A stretch of 64,000 nt of DNA from Atriophallophorus winterbourni (taxonomy: Eukaryota > Platyhelminthes > Trematoda > Plagiorchiida > Microphallidae): positions 62,001-126,000 of the forward strand of contig JACCGJ010009910.1 in NCBI GenBank assembly GCA_013407085.1. Direction: 5' to 3'. Both the position numbers and the translations under genes were made by a program. Numbering within the stretch: position 1 is the first letter of the stretch; each line of letters starts with the position of its first letter. Shown piece by piece: positions 24,010 to 34,715 of the stretch. The notes below the pieces were generated by a model. That model made no database searches and was not told the origin of the DNA. It was given only the letters and a program-made list of their open reading frames with translations.

Positions 24010-26490
24010 TTGATAAGTACTCGATTTCATGGAAGATGAATGATGCCATCGTTCTAAATAGATGTCTTGAATTTGGATAGTTATACCGCAGTGCGGCATC
24101 CTTGTGAATTGGTTTTCGCTGTACTGAATTTTCGATTTCATGAAAAAAATGGATCGGGCAAGGGAACTCTGCATAGATTCAACACAGAAATACCAGGATT
24201 GATGCTTCCTGACAATAACTTTGTGGAATTCCAACAAATTGAACTCTCTCATTAATGTAGTCAAGCAAACTTATCATCGATTTCAGTCTTTGCAAATGGA
24301 AAGAAATCCTAAATTGGTATATCGGATTGTCAATGCTCAATCGAGCGTGAAACTAGGGGTGTTTTATGTGCTTACAAAGGATGGTTATCAGCCTCAGCAA
24401 AGGAATACAGCTGATGCTCTCGCTTAATTTTATACTAAAGTATTTAGTTCGTTCACGATTACATCTACTGAAGAATTACCGTCATCAACTGTGACGCAAC
24501 AGCTGACTGACATGGAAATCAATTCAGCGATTATGCAACGACATTTGTTTCGAATGCACCTTAGGAAATCCCCTTGAGCGGACAGAATCACACATACTCG
24601 ACTGAAATCCTTTGAACATCGGCTGTGTGAACCTTTAAATGAATTGTTTACACATTCTCCAACCGAAGAACTGGTGCCAACAAATTGGAAGACAGGGGTA
24701 ATTTCACTTATCTACAAGGGTGGTAGACGTTTCGATCCTGCAAACTACCGTCCTGTCATCTTGCTTCCGGTGATGTTCAAAGTTCTAGAGTTCTAGAATT
24801 CTAGTGATGAAAAAATAGTTCATCATTTGGAATCGCAAAATATATTGTCTGTAGAGCAGCATGGTTTTCGTAAATCTCTCTCATGCGTGATAAAATTGTT
24901 GACGGTGTTAAACGACTGGACCCAAGCGGTTGACGAAGGAGCTAGCATCCAAGCTTGCAATCTGGATATGTCAAAAGCTTTTCGCCGAGTTGTTCACTTT
25001 CGACTACTACAAAAACTGATGCAGAGAGGTATCGGGGACAGCTACTCGTAAGGTATGGAAGTTACCTTACTGGGCGCAAGGCAATCGTTCGAATAAATGG
25101 GATATATTCACGGGCCATTGATGCCTATAGTGGCGTACTGCGAGGTTCCGCCCTCGGGCCAGTACTTTTCTTGGTTTACATCAACAACATACCAGAGACG
25201 CTCTCATGCAAGGCGATTCTCTTCGCTGGTGATATTAAATTTGGACGCGGATAAAATCAACTGCGAAATGTGTACTGCGCAAATTAAACTAAATGCTCTG
25301 CGTGAATGGTCGGTAAGGAATAAGCTGCCATTCAATTTTCGAAAATGCAAGATTCTGCAAATTGGTAAGCCATTCCAGTGTCAATATCACTTTGGGCAGA
25401 CGATTTTGAGCTGGATATTGGAGTCCGTTTATGCGGCAGCCTAAATAACAGCGCGCATTGTGAGGTCATCTACAAGCGTGCTTCCAAGCTTCTAGGACGG
25501 GTTTTCGCAACATTCTCGCCGGAACGTTGCCCACCCATCATAAAGCCCTACTTAATTCTCAACCATGCAAGCTTAGCTTGTCCTGATAAAAATACCTTGG
25601 ATAAATATACTTCGTGCAACCAAACTCGTAAGTGATTTACAGAAACTAATGTACGCGAGGAAAGATTGCAAACGGATACCTCCGAAACACCTTCAACGAA
25701 GAAGAAAGATGAAGTAGAACAAAGCTTTATTAGACAGTTGTTTGCATTTCATCATCCTTTAAAGCATTTATTCAAATACTGTGAGTCACAGCATACATGC
25801 AGCCACTCAGCGACACTACAAATTCCCCATTACCGTATTAGCTGTCGCCGATATTTTTATTCAGTACGTGTCTGTTACCTTTGGAATGCCCTTCTCGAAT
25901 CTATTGCTACCGCTCCCATCGTAAAAGTTTCATTCGAATTTTGGACACTTATTTGTTGCAAAACGATCTGACGATACCTGCGTATTGAGTCATTCAAATT
26001 GAAAGTGATTCAAAGTTTTAATGGTCCAAAAGCAAATACTTTACAGTAATCATATTTTAAAAATATAGGGAAAGTCAGTTTGTGTATTGAGGTGCGAGGT
26101 TGGATGTGGTCAACAGATACTTGTCAAGTTCAGCATTGAACATGTTCAAGTTTGATGCACAAATGATATGTGGGAGCAGAGAGTTCCATATAAAATAAAC
26201 TCGGACAGCAAAGAAGAACCTTCGACAATTTGATTTAGAGTGTGGAATCTTTAACTTGTAGTCATGAGATCCGCTTCTAAGTGGTTCTTTCCTATGAAAA
26301 CGGTGTATGCAGAATGTTAAACAGCAAGATCAAGTTACCACTGGCACGACGATACGAAAAGTCATGGTAAGTATTCAACTATACATGACATTACATGATG
26401 ATTTTTTATTACTCATTCATGAACCAAAACTTATTATACTTTGGTACTTATGAAGCGATGTTTTTTTACCATAAATTCTTGATTCTTGAT
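24010..26490 (+). mobile_element. CR1-like LINE (family D), decayed, with nested insertion
   Basis: The region starts with an endonuclease-RT linker (about 24067-24430). RT follows: the RLCEPLNELF...NWKTGVI segment (about 24620-24700), the NYRPV box, and the EQHGFRKSLSC box (about 24850). Motif A is LDMSKAFRRV (aspartate of the AFD box replaced, about 24961-24990). The motif B region is RGSALGPVLF (about 25145), and motif C is FAGD (25222-25233). The C-terminal FAWN-like segment (YLWNALLESIATAP, about 25870-25920) follows, with the stop at 25985-25987. The 3' UTR continues after the insertion and ends at about 26466-26490 with an ACCATAAATTCTTGATTC repeat. Confidence 0.85.
25994..26359 (-). 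mobile_element. Nested CR1-like 3' fragment with 6-bp target duplication
   Basis: This reverse-oriented CR1 3' end is homologous to 19175-19753 and 39660-40100: the same tail repeats (TTTGAATCAC...), 3' UTR and the WNSLLPHI-type coding end. It sits immediately after the stop codon of the host CR1 and is flanked by AGTCAT on both sides (25988-25993 and 26360-26365). Without it the host 3' UTR reads straight on. Confidence 0.85.
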
Positions 26491-28189
26491 TCTTCATTGT
26501 TAGCCGTATGACTAATCAAATGTCCCCAGATATTTTAATTTTCCAACAAAACAATCAGCTGGGTTCTTCTTGGATTGAATGTAAATATAATTTTTATGTC
26601 CACATTTATCAAACTTCGCAGATATTAGAGTTATTTTCAAAGTGTCTATACTTTTGGCTAAATACTCCCCACGAATTATGATTGATCACCGGGCATTATT
26701 CTAAATTTTGACATTTTGTGAAACGCTAACAAATTAAAAATCGATCCTGAACAATTTTCTCGGGTTTCATCACGTTAGTTCTTGTTATACACTTCTCCAG
26801 TTGGTCTTTGAAAAAATCCAGTGACTTCAGTCAGATGCAGCAATTGAGTTTCTCACTCGATCGATATTGCTGTCTATTCATGGGAACGCGACATGATAGC
26901 GTTCATAAATTGGTGACAGACAGAGACCATAAATTACCCAACCTTTTTTTCTTTCACTTAACTTCCCGGCGGATAAAGACGATTCGCTCCTTCTTGGGTA
27001 AATTTATAAAAATAGCAAAGGGACACTAGTTGTGTGAAAATACGCCATGTGTCTGATGGGACAGTACATATGAAGACAGTTACATTGATCAGAAACCAAT
27101 TCGGTGTGACTTACCTCATGAGAAAATTTATGAACATAAAGCTCGTTTAAAAACAAGTTTTCAGCTCAAAAGTGCGCCGATTATTATTCACAGAATTGGC
27201 TGAGTTTGGCATTCGGAATGCTCAACGATGACAAGCTTTCACCAGAACCAAGTAATTTTATTTATTGCACATATAAATGAAGGATTGCTCTATCAAAACC
27301 CTTCCACTACACAAAAAGTTTGCGAAAACGAAGAAAATCGCTTTCCATCGATGAGGTCAGGGAGAAAAACCAGAGAACCCACATTTACTTTGTTCCTTAT
27401 GGAAATCTGTTTAAATGTATTCAATGTAGTAACATACAAATGAGCAGAACCGAATCTTAACCCGCTTCGGATTGGACAGGTGAATGGAATTTAGGCTAGA
27501 TCTCTGTTCGTACTGACACCCTTGGTCTGACGAAGATTCTGTGCTCCCTGAGAGTATGATCTCAATTCAATAGCAAACGTTTCCTATTCTCTCTTCCTGA
27601 GAAATGCCACTTCATGCCAACTACAGCGTGATCTTCGGGAGATAATTCTTCCCACTATCAATGTCAACAGCGTTCATTTGTTCCTTGAATGATGGCTCGC
27701 ATTTATAAGTTGTGTACCGATACTTCAGAATTCATTTTTCTTTCTGATGAAGAAGTTTAATGCATCGATCATCTGATGTCAATCAACATTACGTACTTTT
27801 TATTCACATAATGGTCGAACAGCTAGAGATGTTTTACAAATAAATAAACATTACTCTTATCAAAACATGTACTCATTAATAATGATGGGAAAGGTGCCGT
27901 ACCTAATCTGAAAAATAAAGCGTGATATCTAAGTAAAATTCTTCACTAACCAGCAAAGCGTAGTACTTTAGTGATTGGAGCTGATCTTTCAATTGAGAAT
28001 TCATGACCGTGTATAATAATCACAAATCTTTACGAAGGGTAGCATAAAAGGCATCTTTGCGTGTGTTTATGCTCGAAGACCCACTTTATGTCAAGCGCGA
28101 AGGTCAATGCTGGTTTTCGAATGGATGCTGCCTCAATGTGCGAACAGGACCATTTTGGATGATATGAAGGGTGGGGGTTAATCGTTTAT
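26491..28189. other. AT-rich DNA with a short Penelope-like tail remnant
   Basis: At about 27505-27545 the plus strand shows CACCCTTGGTCTGACGAAG..TTCTGTG, matching the tail at 59875-59905 but lacking GAAAC. The remainder has only short unassigned frames. Confidence 0.45.
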
Positions 28190-28640
28190 GTATATTCGAA
28201 AGAGGAGCGGTCCTAGCACGGACCACCAATGGAGTCCCACAAGGATTCGTGCTAGGCCCGCTCCCGCTATATTATTCTGACCTATACAATTGTGTCTACC
28301 GAAGGAATCCACTAAAACACTTGATGTGTGTGATGGGAAAGTGACACGCGGACATACCTTATTCCTTTACGTCCCAAGTTCCCGTATTGATTGTCGGCGC
28401 CATTTTTTCTAAATATCTCTTTGGAATTCCCTATCCCAACATGTGGTGGACTCTCCTTGCCTGGCTGCGTTTAAAGCGAAATTGGACTTATATATGCAAA
28501 AGAATATCATGCGTGAGCCTTACATTTGATATTCTCTATTCCTTTTATACTATTATATTTTTCACAATTCCATTCATACCGCCATCCTGTGGTGTTGTAA
28601 AGCATTAACGATTTTAACCAATAATCCTCGAATCCTTGGA
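28190..28640 (+). mobile_element. CR1-like LINE fragment with internal deletion
   Basis: An RT motif B stretch (NGVPQGFVLGPLP) at about 28220-28270 is followed directly by the extreme C-terminal segment (SRIDCRRHFF, WNSLSQHVV, FKAKLDLYMQ) at about 28380-28500 and 3' UTR. Everything between, including motif C, is deleted. The end near 28630 has the TCCTCGAATCCTTGG tail. Confidence 0.72.
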
Positions 28641-29589
28641 TGTGCAGTTAAAAATTACCGCAATGTGTCAGGAATCGGACTAAAGAGCTTTTTGAATTTA
28701 AAAGTTATGTTTATTCGACTCGTACTTCTATTTTTCTCTTATATTTAAAAAAAATTAAGCTTATACGTTTCCATCCCCACACGCTGCTTGTAATTACTGC
28801 TTTATGGAATAATAATAATAATAATCATCGTGAAGCATACTACATACTTTTTCCCTCTCTTTTTAATTGTTATCCAATCAGCGCTGAAATATTTCCTTGA
28901 TCACCCACAAATCCACTGGTACCAAACAAGTGGTTAGCAAATGAACCAGTATTCCCAAGACTCCAAACTGTAATGTGGGCCGTGTTGGATCTACCGCCAG
29001 ACACGAATTCAAATCGCATTTGGTTAGAATTGATTTGAGGAATTCATTATCGATGCACTGTTTGCCTCAAAGTGACCGAATTCCCCGAGGAAATTGTAAA
29101 CACTGAATTGTTGGACTAAATCAACATTTTTTTCTCACGGAGGTGGTGATTTGTTTACACAGTGCACAGTGCATCCGGGCTGGGAACACCGGCGTATGTC
29201 ATGTCAATAATATCGAATTTTAATAATTCAATGACTTGAATTTAAATTTAAATTTAGTCATCGCTAAGCCAAGTTGTCCTACGGCTATTTCATAAATTTT
29301 TAAGTATTAATCAAGCTTGCGCTAAAATTAGTATTTGTTGTTGAGAGATGCTTCTGTGGCTTTAAGTAGATGAACTTGTAGGAATTATGATATACTGGCA
29401 TATAACTCGATTGATTTACTTTACAGAATGAGTCCTATTTTCAAATTTTCAAATAGTTTATGTCGCTGATGTTTGTATGCGATGAAATAGCATGTGAATA
29501 CGATTATTTTATTCGCGCCTATGGATTTAACCCAGCCACGCATGTGTACATGTTATTGAAGAAGATGATTATTACATCTTTATCCAAAG
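28641..29589. other. AT-rich DNA with an (AAT)n run
   Basis: A short (AAT)n tract lies at 28807-28826. No other feature is supported. Confidence 0.35.
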
Positions 29590-31914
29590 TGGGAAACTAA
29601 TCTGCGATTTGAAAAAGCCTTCACAACCGAGCTCAACAAAACAAATCCACCCGAATCGGCTTCAGAAAACTGGGAATCGCTAAAATGCTGCATATACCGA
29701 GTCGCAATTTCGACTTTCGGTCCGAAGAAAGCTCGAACGAGAGACTAGCTCGAATCAAAAGCTTCTGAGATGACGGCTGTTTCGGACGAGAAACGGTCAG
29801 CATTCATGAAGTTCAAAGGTATGTAAACATATGAAAACTTAAGACTTCTAAGAGCAGATAGAAATGAGGTCCATCAGACTGCAAGACAATGAGCAAATGA
29901 CTATTGGATTGAAATTAGCCTCAGTATCCAAAAAGCTACAGATACTGGAAATTTTCACGGTATGTATGATGAGATCAAAAGAGCCATTTGTCCGAACAAA
30001 CTTAAAACGTCCTACATTAAGTCTGGATCTGGTAACCCGATTGTCGACAAAACTCAGCAGATGGAGAGATTGGTAGAACACTTCACCTCTCACTACTCAG
30101 AGGACAGTACGGTTTTACCGCATTCACTTGAAAATGTTGAGCGCTTGGCAACCATTGAGCATCCACATACTCCCCCTACACTTGATGAACTCAAAAAAAT
30201 CGACCGCTTAGCGAATGGGAAGGCTGCTGTAGAACAGCATTATTACAGTCTCTTGAACATTTGCTTCTTTAGTGCTGGCACGTGGAGTGTGTCCACAAGA
30301 GAAGTGAGACATGAAGATCATCACGCTATTTAGGAATAAGGGTGATAGAGGTGACTGCAACAATTACAGAGTAAACTCCCTTCAGAATTTTGTATGCGAA
30401 TTATTTGCTAAAGTCTTACAGATCCAGCTAAAAGTTTTAGCTGATAGTGCTTACTCTGAATCTCAATGTGCCTTCTTATGGGAAAGATCAAACGTTGACA
30501 TAATCTTCTCACTGAGAAATCTTGAAGAAAAGTGTCGGGAACGACGTATGCCATTAGACGATGTTCTTATTGATTTAACAAAGGCATTCGACTACGTCAG
30601 CAGGGAGGGTCTTTTTAAAATGCGTGATCTGATAGGCTGCCACACAAGACTGCTCAAACTCGTTATTTCATTCCAATCTGGAATGAATGGTTCAGTCCAT
30701 TTTAAAGTTTGCAGTTTAGAAGCCTTTGAAATTCGCTGAGGCTTCAAACAAGGGTGTGTTCTTGCTCTCACGCTATTCAGCATTTTCTTTGCTCTGCTTC
30801 TGAAGCACGCTTTTGGACGACGACAGAAGAAATTTACTTACGCACGCGCAGTGATGACAAGCTTTCCAACCTGAACCGATTCAAAGCACATATTAAGGCA
30901 CAAAGTGTGCTAATCCGTGACCTGCTGTTTGCCAACGATGCAGCCTGTATTGCTCACTACCAAGTGCACCTCCTGTCGCTAATGGACTGTATTTCGTCGG
31001 CATGCAAAGAATTTGGGCTAACAACCAGCATGAGCAAGACCAAAGTCCGTGGTCAAGGGACTGTATCAACTCCCATCATCACTGTTGGAAACTGTCAGGT
31101 TGAATCAGTACATCATTTCACATACCTTGGTTCAACCATTGCGGATAACCTCTCGCTAGACACGGAGATTGATAAGCGGATTGGCAGAGCAGCTTTCATT
31201 TTGTCCCGATTAAACTCTCGTGTTTGGGATAACCGCAAGTCGACTGTAAAGACAAAGATGATGGTACACAGCGCATGCGTACTAAATGCTTTACTGTACG
31301 GCAGTGAAACCTGGACAACTAACGCAATACACGAATGCTTCCCATCTACGAAGCATCCGTCATATTTTGAAAATATCGTGGATGGACAGAGTGACTAATG
31401 CTGAAGTGCTTTCAAAAGCTGGTCTACAGAGCATGTTCACCCTATTGCGACAGCGCCGCCTGCGGTGGCTTGGTCATGTCTACAGAATGGAAAATGGTCG
31501 TATTCCGAAAGATCTACTCTATGGCGAGTTTCAATTAGGAAGTCGACCATTGGGCAGACCGCACTTGCGGTACAAAGACTTTTGCAAAAGAGATATGAAA
31601 GCTCTTGACATTGACCATGCAAGCTGGGAAGAACTTGCTCTTGACCGCTCATTTTGGAGTCATTAGTTACAGCGTCATTTACAAGCTAAGGTGAACATAT
31701 ACAGCTCTTGACTGCTGAACGCAAATCGCGCTGTTGGCGTGCAACTGACAACGATCGACCGAGTACTGTCTATCGCTGCGAGCACTGCAGGAGAGATTGC
31801 TCCTCCCGAATCTGATTGTTTAGTCATTCGAAAAGCTGCGGAGCATGAAATAATTACGCGATTGTGATCTACATCCGTGGTCGACATCGACCGAAGGAAG
31901 CCAACAACAATTCA
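29590..31914 (+). mobile_element. LINE family A, longest copy
   Basis: This copy begins in the linker between endonuclease and RT (KAFTTELNKTNPPESASENWESLK at about 29605, then the KQMERLVEHFTSHYSE segment at about 30055). RT motif A is LIDLTKAFDYVS (about 30565-30600) and the motif B region (VHFKV...FEIR then a stop, QGCVLA) is near 30740. Motif C is FAND (30928-30939), with the first aspartate of the FADD box changed to asparagine. The YLGSTI segment, NALLYGSETWTT, WLGHVYRMENGRIPKDLLYGE and GRPHLRYKDFCKRDMKALDID follow. The 3' UTR ends in CGACCGAAGGAAGCCAACAACAA. Frameshifts occur near 30330, 30740 and 31370. It is a pseudogene. Confidence 0.88.
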
Positions 31915-32019
31915 ATAGTGGCTAATATGTTCAGAATTTCTAAGCTTTCTGGCGCTCAGCGCTAGTGCCAAGGTAAGTAGCTGATATTCACTTGTACTAG
32001 ATTACTGTGAATTAGGCAA

Positions 32020-32345
32020 ATCGATCACTGATCTTGGCTATGCCAACGTGACTTGACACACCTCATGCTTTATATTTAGGCTGTTTATCGGTTAGGTCAT
32101 AACAGAGTTGGTGGGTAGTATGCTACTTAGTAATGTTCTTTGTCCTGACTATCACCCTTGGCTTGACAAACATTTTGTGTCCGCAGCGAAAAGTTACCAA
32201 AAATACTTTTACACCGACTGCACTCAAATTTCTCTACATCAAACTTTATTCGTTATTTCTGTGCTGTTTCAAGCTTGGTGGATACTGATTGTGCTACGCC
32301 TACCTGATGAGTGCGAGCAGCTCGAAACGTGATTGAAAACCACAC
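32020..32345 (+). mobile_element. Penelope-like element tail with two hammerhead-like motifs
   Basis: The segment 32130-32240 matches the 3' tail of the inverted unit (CCTGACTATCACCCTTGG, then a degenerate core CTTGACA, GCGAAAAGTTACCAAAA, ACTCAAATTTC). About 140 bp further on, a motif of the other class appears: CTGATGA (32304-32310), GTGCGAGCAGCTC, GAAA (32324-32327), then CGTGATTG. The second core is intact but the cleavage site (UG rather than UH) and stem I are lost. The arrangement suggests that both motif classes belong to one element type. Confidence 0.6.
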
Positions 32346-32867
32346 AACTATGAATATAAATTTATTATTAGTTACTATACATCTTCCTATTACACACTAG
32401 CAGTGATAAATCACAAGTAACTTGAGAGTGATGGAGAACAGAAATTTAGGCCAAACGAGAGCGACTTGAATTTAACCGTATCCAGGACTGTTAAATCTCT
32501 CCAAGGCTGCGGTTCTTACCTATTTAACTATTCGTTGAAATTCAATGAGACCAGATGAAATGGTCAGACATGACCGAATCTTCTAATTTCAAACCTCAAT
32601 CTTTGGGAATCCATTAATGAAATTCTCCCAATAAAATTTCAAGCGGAATGCTAATCATTTGTTTGTTTTCAATATCTTGAGGTGGGAGTGTAAATCAAAT
32701 TTGCGTATCTTGCATTTCAGCGCAATATATATTTGAGCACGTTACATCCAGTTTTATCATGACTTCATTGATTCCAATTGAAATCATCGATTAAATGCAG
32801 ATGTATATCAGGTTTTGTGACCAAGGAACACCAAAAAACTAGCTTTAAATTTTTGAGGTTCAAGATT
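32346..32867. other. AT-rich DNA, nothing recognised
   Basis: No feature supported. Confidence 0.3.
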
Positions 32868-32960
32868 CAAGATTCAAAAATTTATTGTATAAAAAGCTCG
32901 TAGCTGTACAACACATTTTTTAGTTTCGAGTCAACGGTTACCTAAGTTTGCGTGATCAAT
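32868..32960 (-). mobile_element. Short CR1-like 3' tail, minus strand
   Basis: TTCAAGATTCAAGATTCAA followed by a TTTATTGTATAAAAAGC stretch matches, in reverse, the terminal repeat type seen at 34497 and 57213. Only the tail is recognisable. Confidence 0.45.
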
Positions 32961-33059
32961 TTTGAGAACAGTGGACAGTCCAATGACCTGCTCTAATTCA
33001 CTGTTGGTTTCCGAAACCGGCAATGTACTAATAGCCTAAGGGTATATTTGAACTGCATA

Positions 33060-33345
33060 AAACAGTGAAAATTTTAAAATATATTCCTGTCATAGCCCAT
33101 TTGCTCACCATAAAAGCTTTGAACCCATGCATCGAAGTAAACTATTCATCTTTACCCCATCCAAACGGTTGGAAACAATTTCTGACCTATGGATTTTTAC
33201 CTGATTCCTGAACTGATAAGTAAGCAAACAAATCCCGTTTTTACTACCTATGCTATTCGTAATTCCCATATTATTCTGTGGTTTTTGTAAAGCTATGTGC
33301 TTTTTAGACCATTAAATTGAATTGAATTGAATGTTGTGCTAGTAC
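33060..33345 (+). mobile_element. CR1-like 3' UTR fragment
   Basis: This is about 280 bp closely matching 46690-46905 (AAAAGCTTTGAACCCA.GCATCGAAGTAAACTAT, the CCTGATTCCTGAACTGAT block, CTTTTTAGACCATTAAATTG). It ends in (TTGAA)n at 33325-33340. No coding part remains. Confidence 0.75.
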
Positions 33346-33849
33346 AAGAATTACGAGGACTGCTGAAACTCGTCTGGTTCACCGATCAAACTTACATACT
33401 CTGCGTTGAAGGTGTCGACTGAATGTACGATACGAAGTTTTCACACTTAGCATTTTTAATCTTCATGATTTTAGTATGTAAATGTTTTTCCAAACATTTC
33501 CCAATCATATTCCAATCTATTGCTAAATGATTTTCCGTTAGTCAGATTTGGCTTCACAATTAAAAACGCGTGTGCCGAGAAACGAGGTGAGCAATTACAA
33601 ATTATGACTAAAATTGAATGAAAACTCGATGTATTCCAGGTGAAGAAATTTCCATGTTTTATTATAGCGTATATTTGTTTTCATCTATACTACATATAAT
33701 ATACCAGTTCATATCTCTTGTAATTCGATTCTATCGATTGCTATGTTGTGACTAGCTATTAACCAAACGTCCAAGCTACTCGCGAACCAGGTTAATTCAG
33801 TTTGAGTATCGTTTATTCATGTGGTCTCGAGAATATCTTATGAGCTGAT
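33346..33849. other. AT-rich DNA, nothing recognised
   Basis: No feature supported. Confidence 0.3.
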
Positions 33850-34470
33850 TATGTTGTATGTGTTGTATACATCCATCCAACGATAGAATACATGACCCAG
33901 CTTGAGCACCGTGGTTGCGCAAAGACATTGAATCGCTGGGTAAAAATTTACTACTTGGCGACGAAGCTAGTTGATGGGATACAGCACATCCCATACCAAG
34001 AGCGAATTGCCATGCTGGGATTGACCGATTTCACATAATGTAGAGTAAGGAGCGACATGATCCAAACATTTAAATTACTGCGGATGAAAAATCACCCTCC
34101 CCGCGATTTGATAAAAGTTAGTTCCCCTAAGAACACACGGAGTCATTCAAGTTGTCTCGTAATACCGCAATCAAAACTCGATTGTAGACGTCATTTCTTC
34201 TCGGTGCGTATTTTCTTTCTGTGGAATTCACTATCACAGTATATTGTGAACGCTCCTACGATCCGTGATTTCAAATCGAAACTGGATGTTCATATCAAAG
34301 AGCAGTCCACTATTGACCCTGTATATTGACCCCATATGAACCCCATAAACCAAACACCTCAATTGAATTTTAATTGCATCCTCAGTATTTTTATAGCTGT
34401 CATCCAATGGGCACATGTACAGCGATTGCGTTTTTTCACCATAAAATCTTGATTTTCGATTCTTGTGTTT
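33850..34470 (+). mobile_element. CR1-like LINE C-terminal fragment
   Basis: The frame carries the typical CR1 C-terminus: IHPTIEYMTQ (about 33868), the PYQERIAMLGL segment (about 33990), then the YxxxRSDMIQTFKLLR segment. SKLDCRRHFFSVRIFFLWNSL (about 34165-34225) and the end DFKSKLDVHI...IDPVY with stop at about 34330 follow. The 3' UTR ends at about 34465 with CACCATAAAATCTTGATT. One stop (near 34040) interrupts it. It meets another CR1-type terminus on the opposite strand 27 bp further on. Confidence 0.82.
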
Positions 34471-34496
34471 ATGGTTGGGAATGATTCACTGACACT

Positions 34497-34715
34497 GATT
34501 CAAGATTCAAGATTTATGGTGAAAAAATCAAATAGTTGTAAAATACCAAAGGATAAACGTACAAAAATTAAACAAATCATACTTTAATGTCTACATCCAT
34601 GTGCTTCAAACGAGGAGCAAAAGTAAGTTTATTTGTGACATGGAGAGAAGAAATTTCGATCGAACATATATGTTCGGGTAATTTGTTTTCCAGGTGTGTG
34701 TGTAAGAAAGAACCA
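34497..34715 (-). mobile_element. CR1-type 3' terminus and short linker, minus strand
   Basis: The terminal repeat TTCAAGATTCAAGATT followed by ATGGTGAAAAAATC on the plus strand is the reverse of the tail at 26466-26490 and 34440-34465. A short open minus-strand frame (34786-34577) joins it to the ORF1-like region without any endonuclease or RT between. Confidence 0.6.

Noticed and set aside
27505..27560. Hammerhead candidate GGTCTGACGAAG..TTCTGTG
   Set aside because: The GAAA box and cleavage site are missing; kept only as a tail remnant.
30311..31666. Reverse transcriptase frames as a possible domesticated host gene
   Set aside because: Frameshifts, stops and a damaged FADD box, plus six further copies of the same family, show a decayed LINE.
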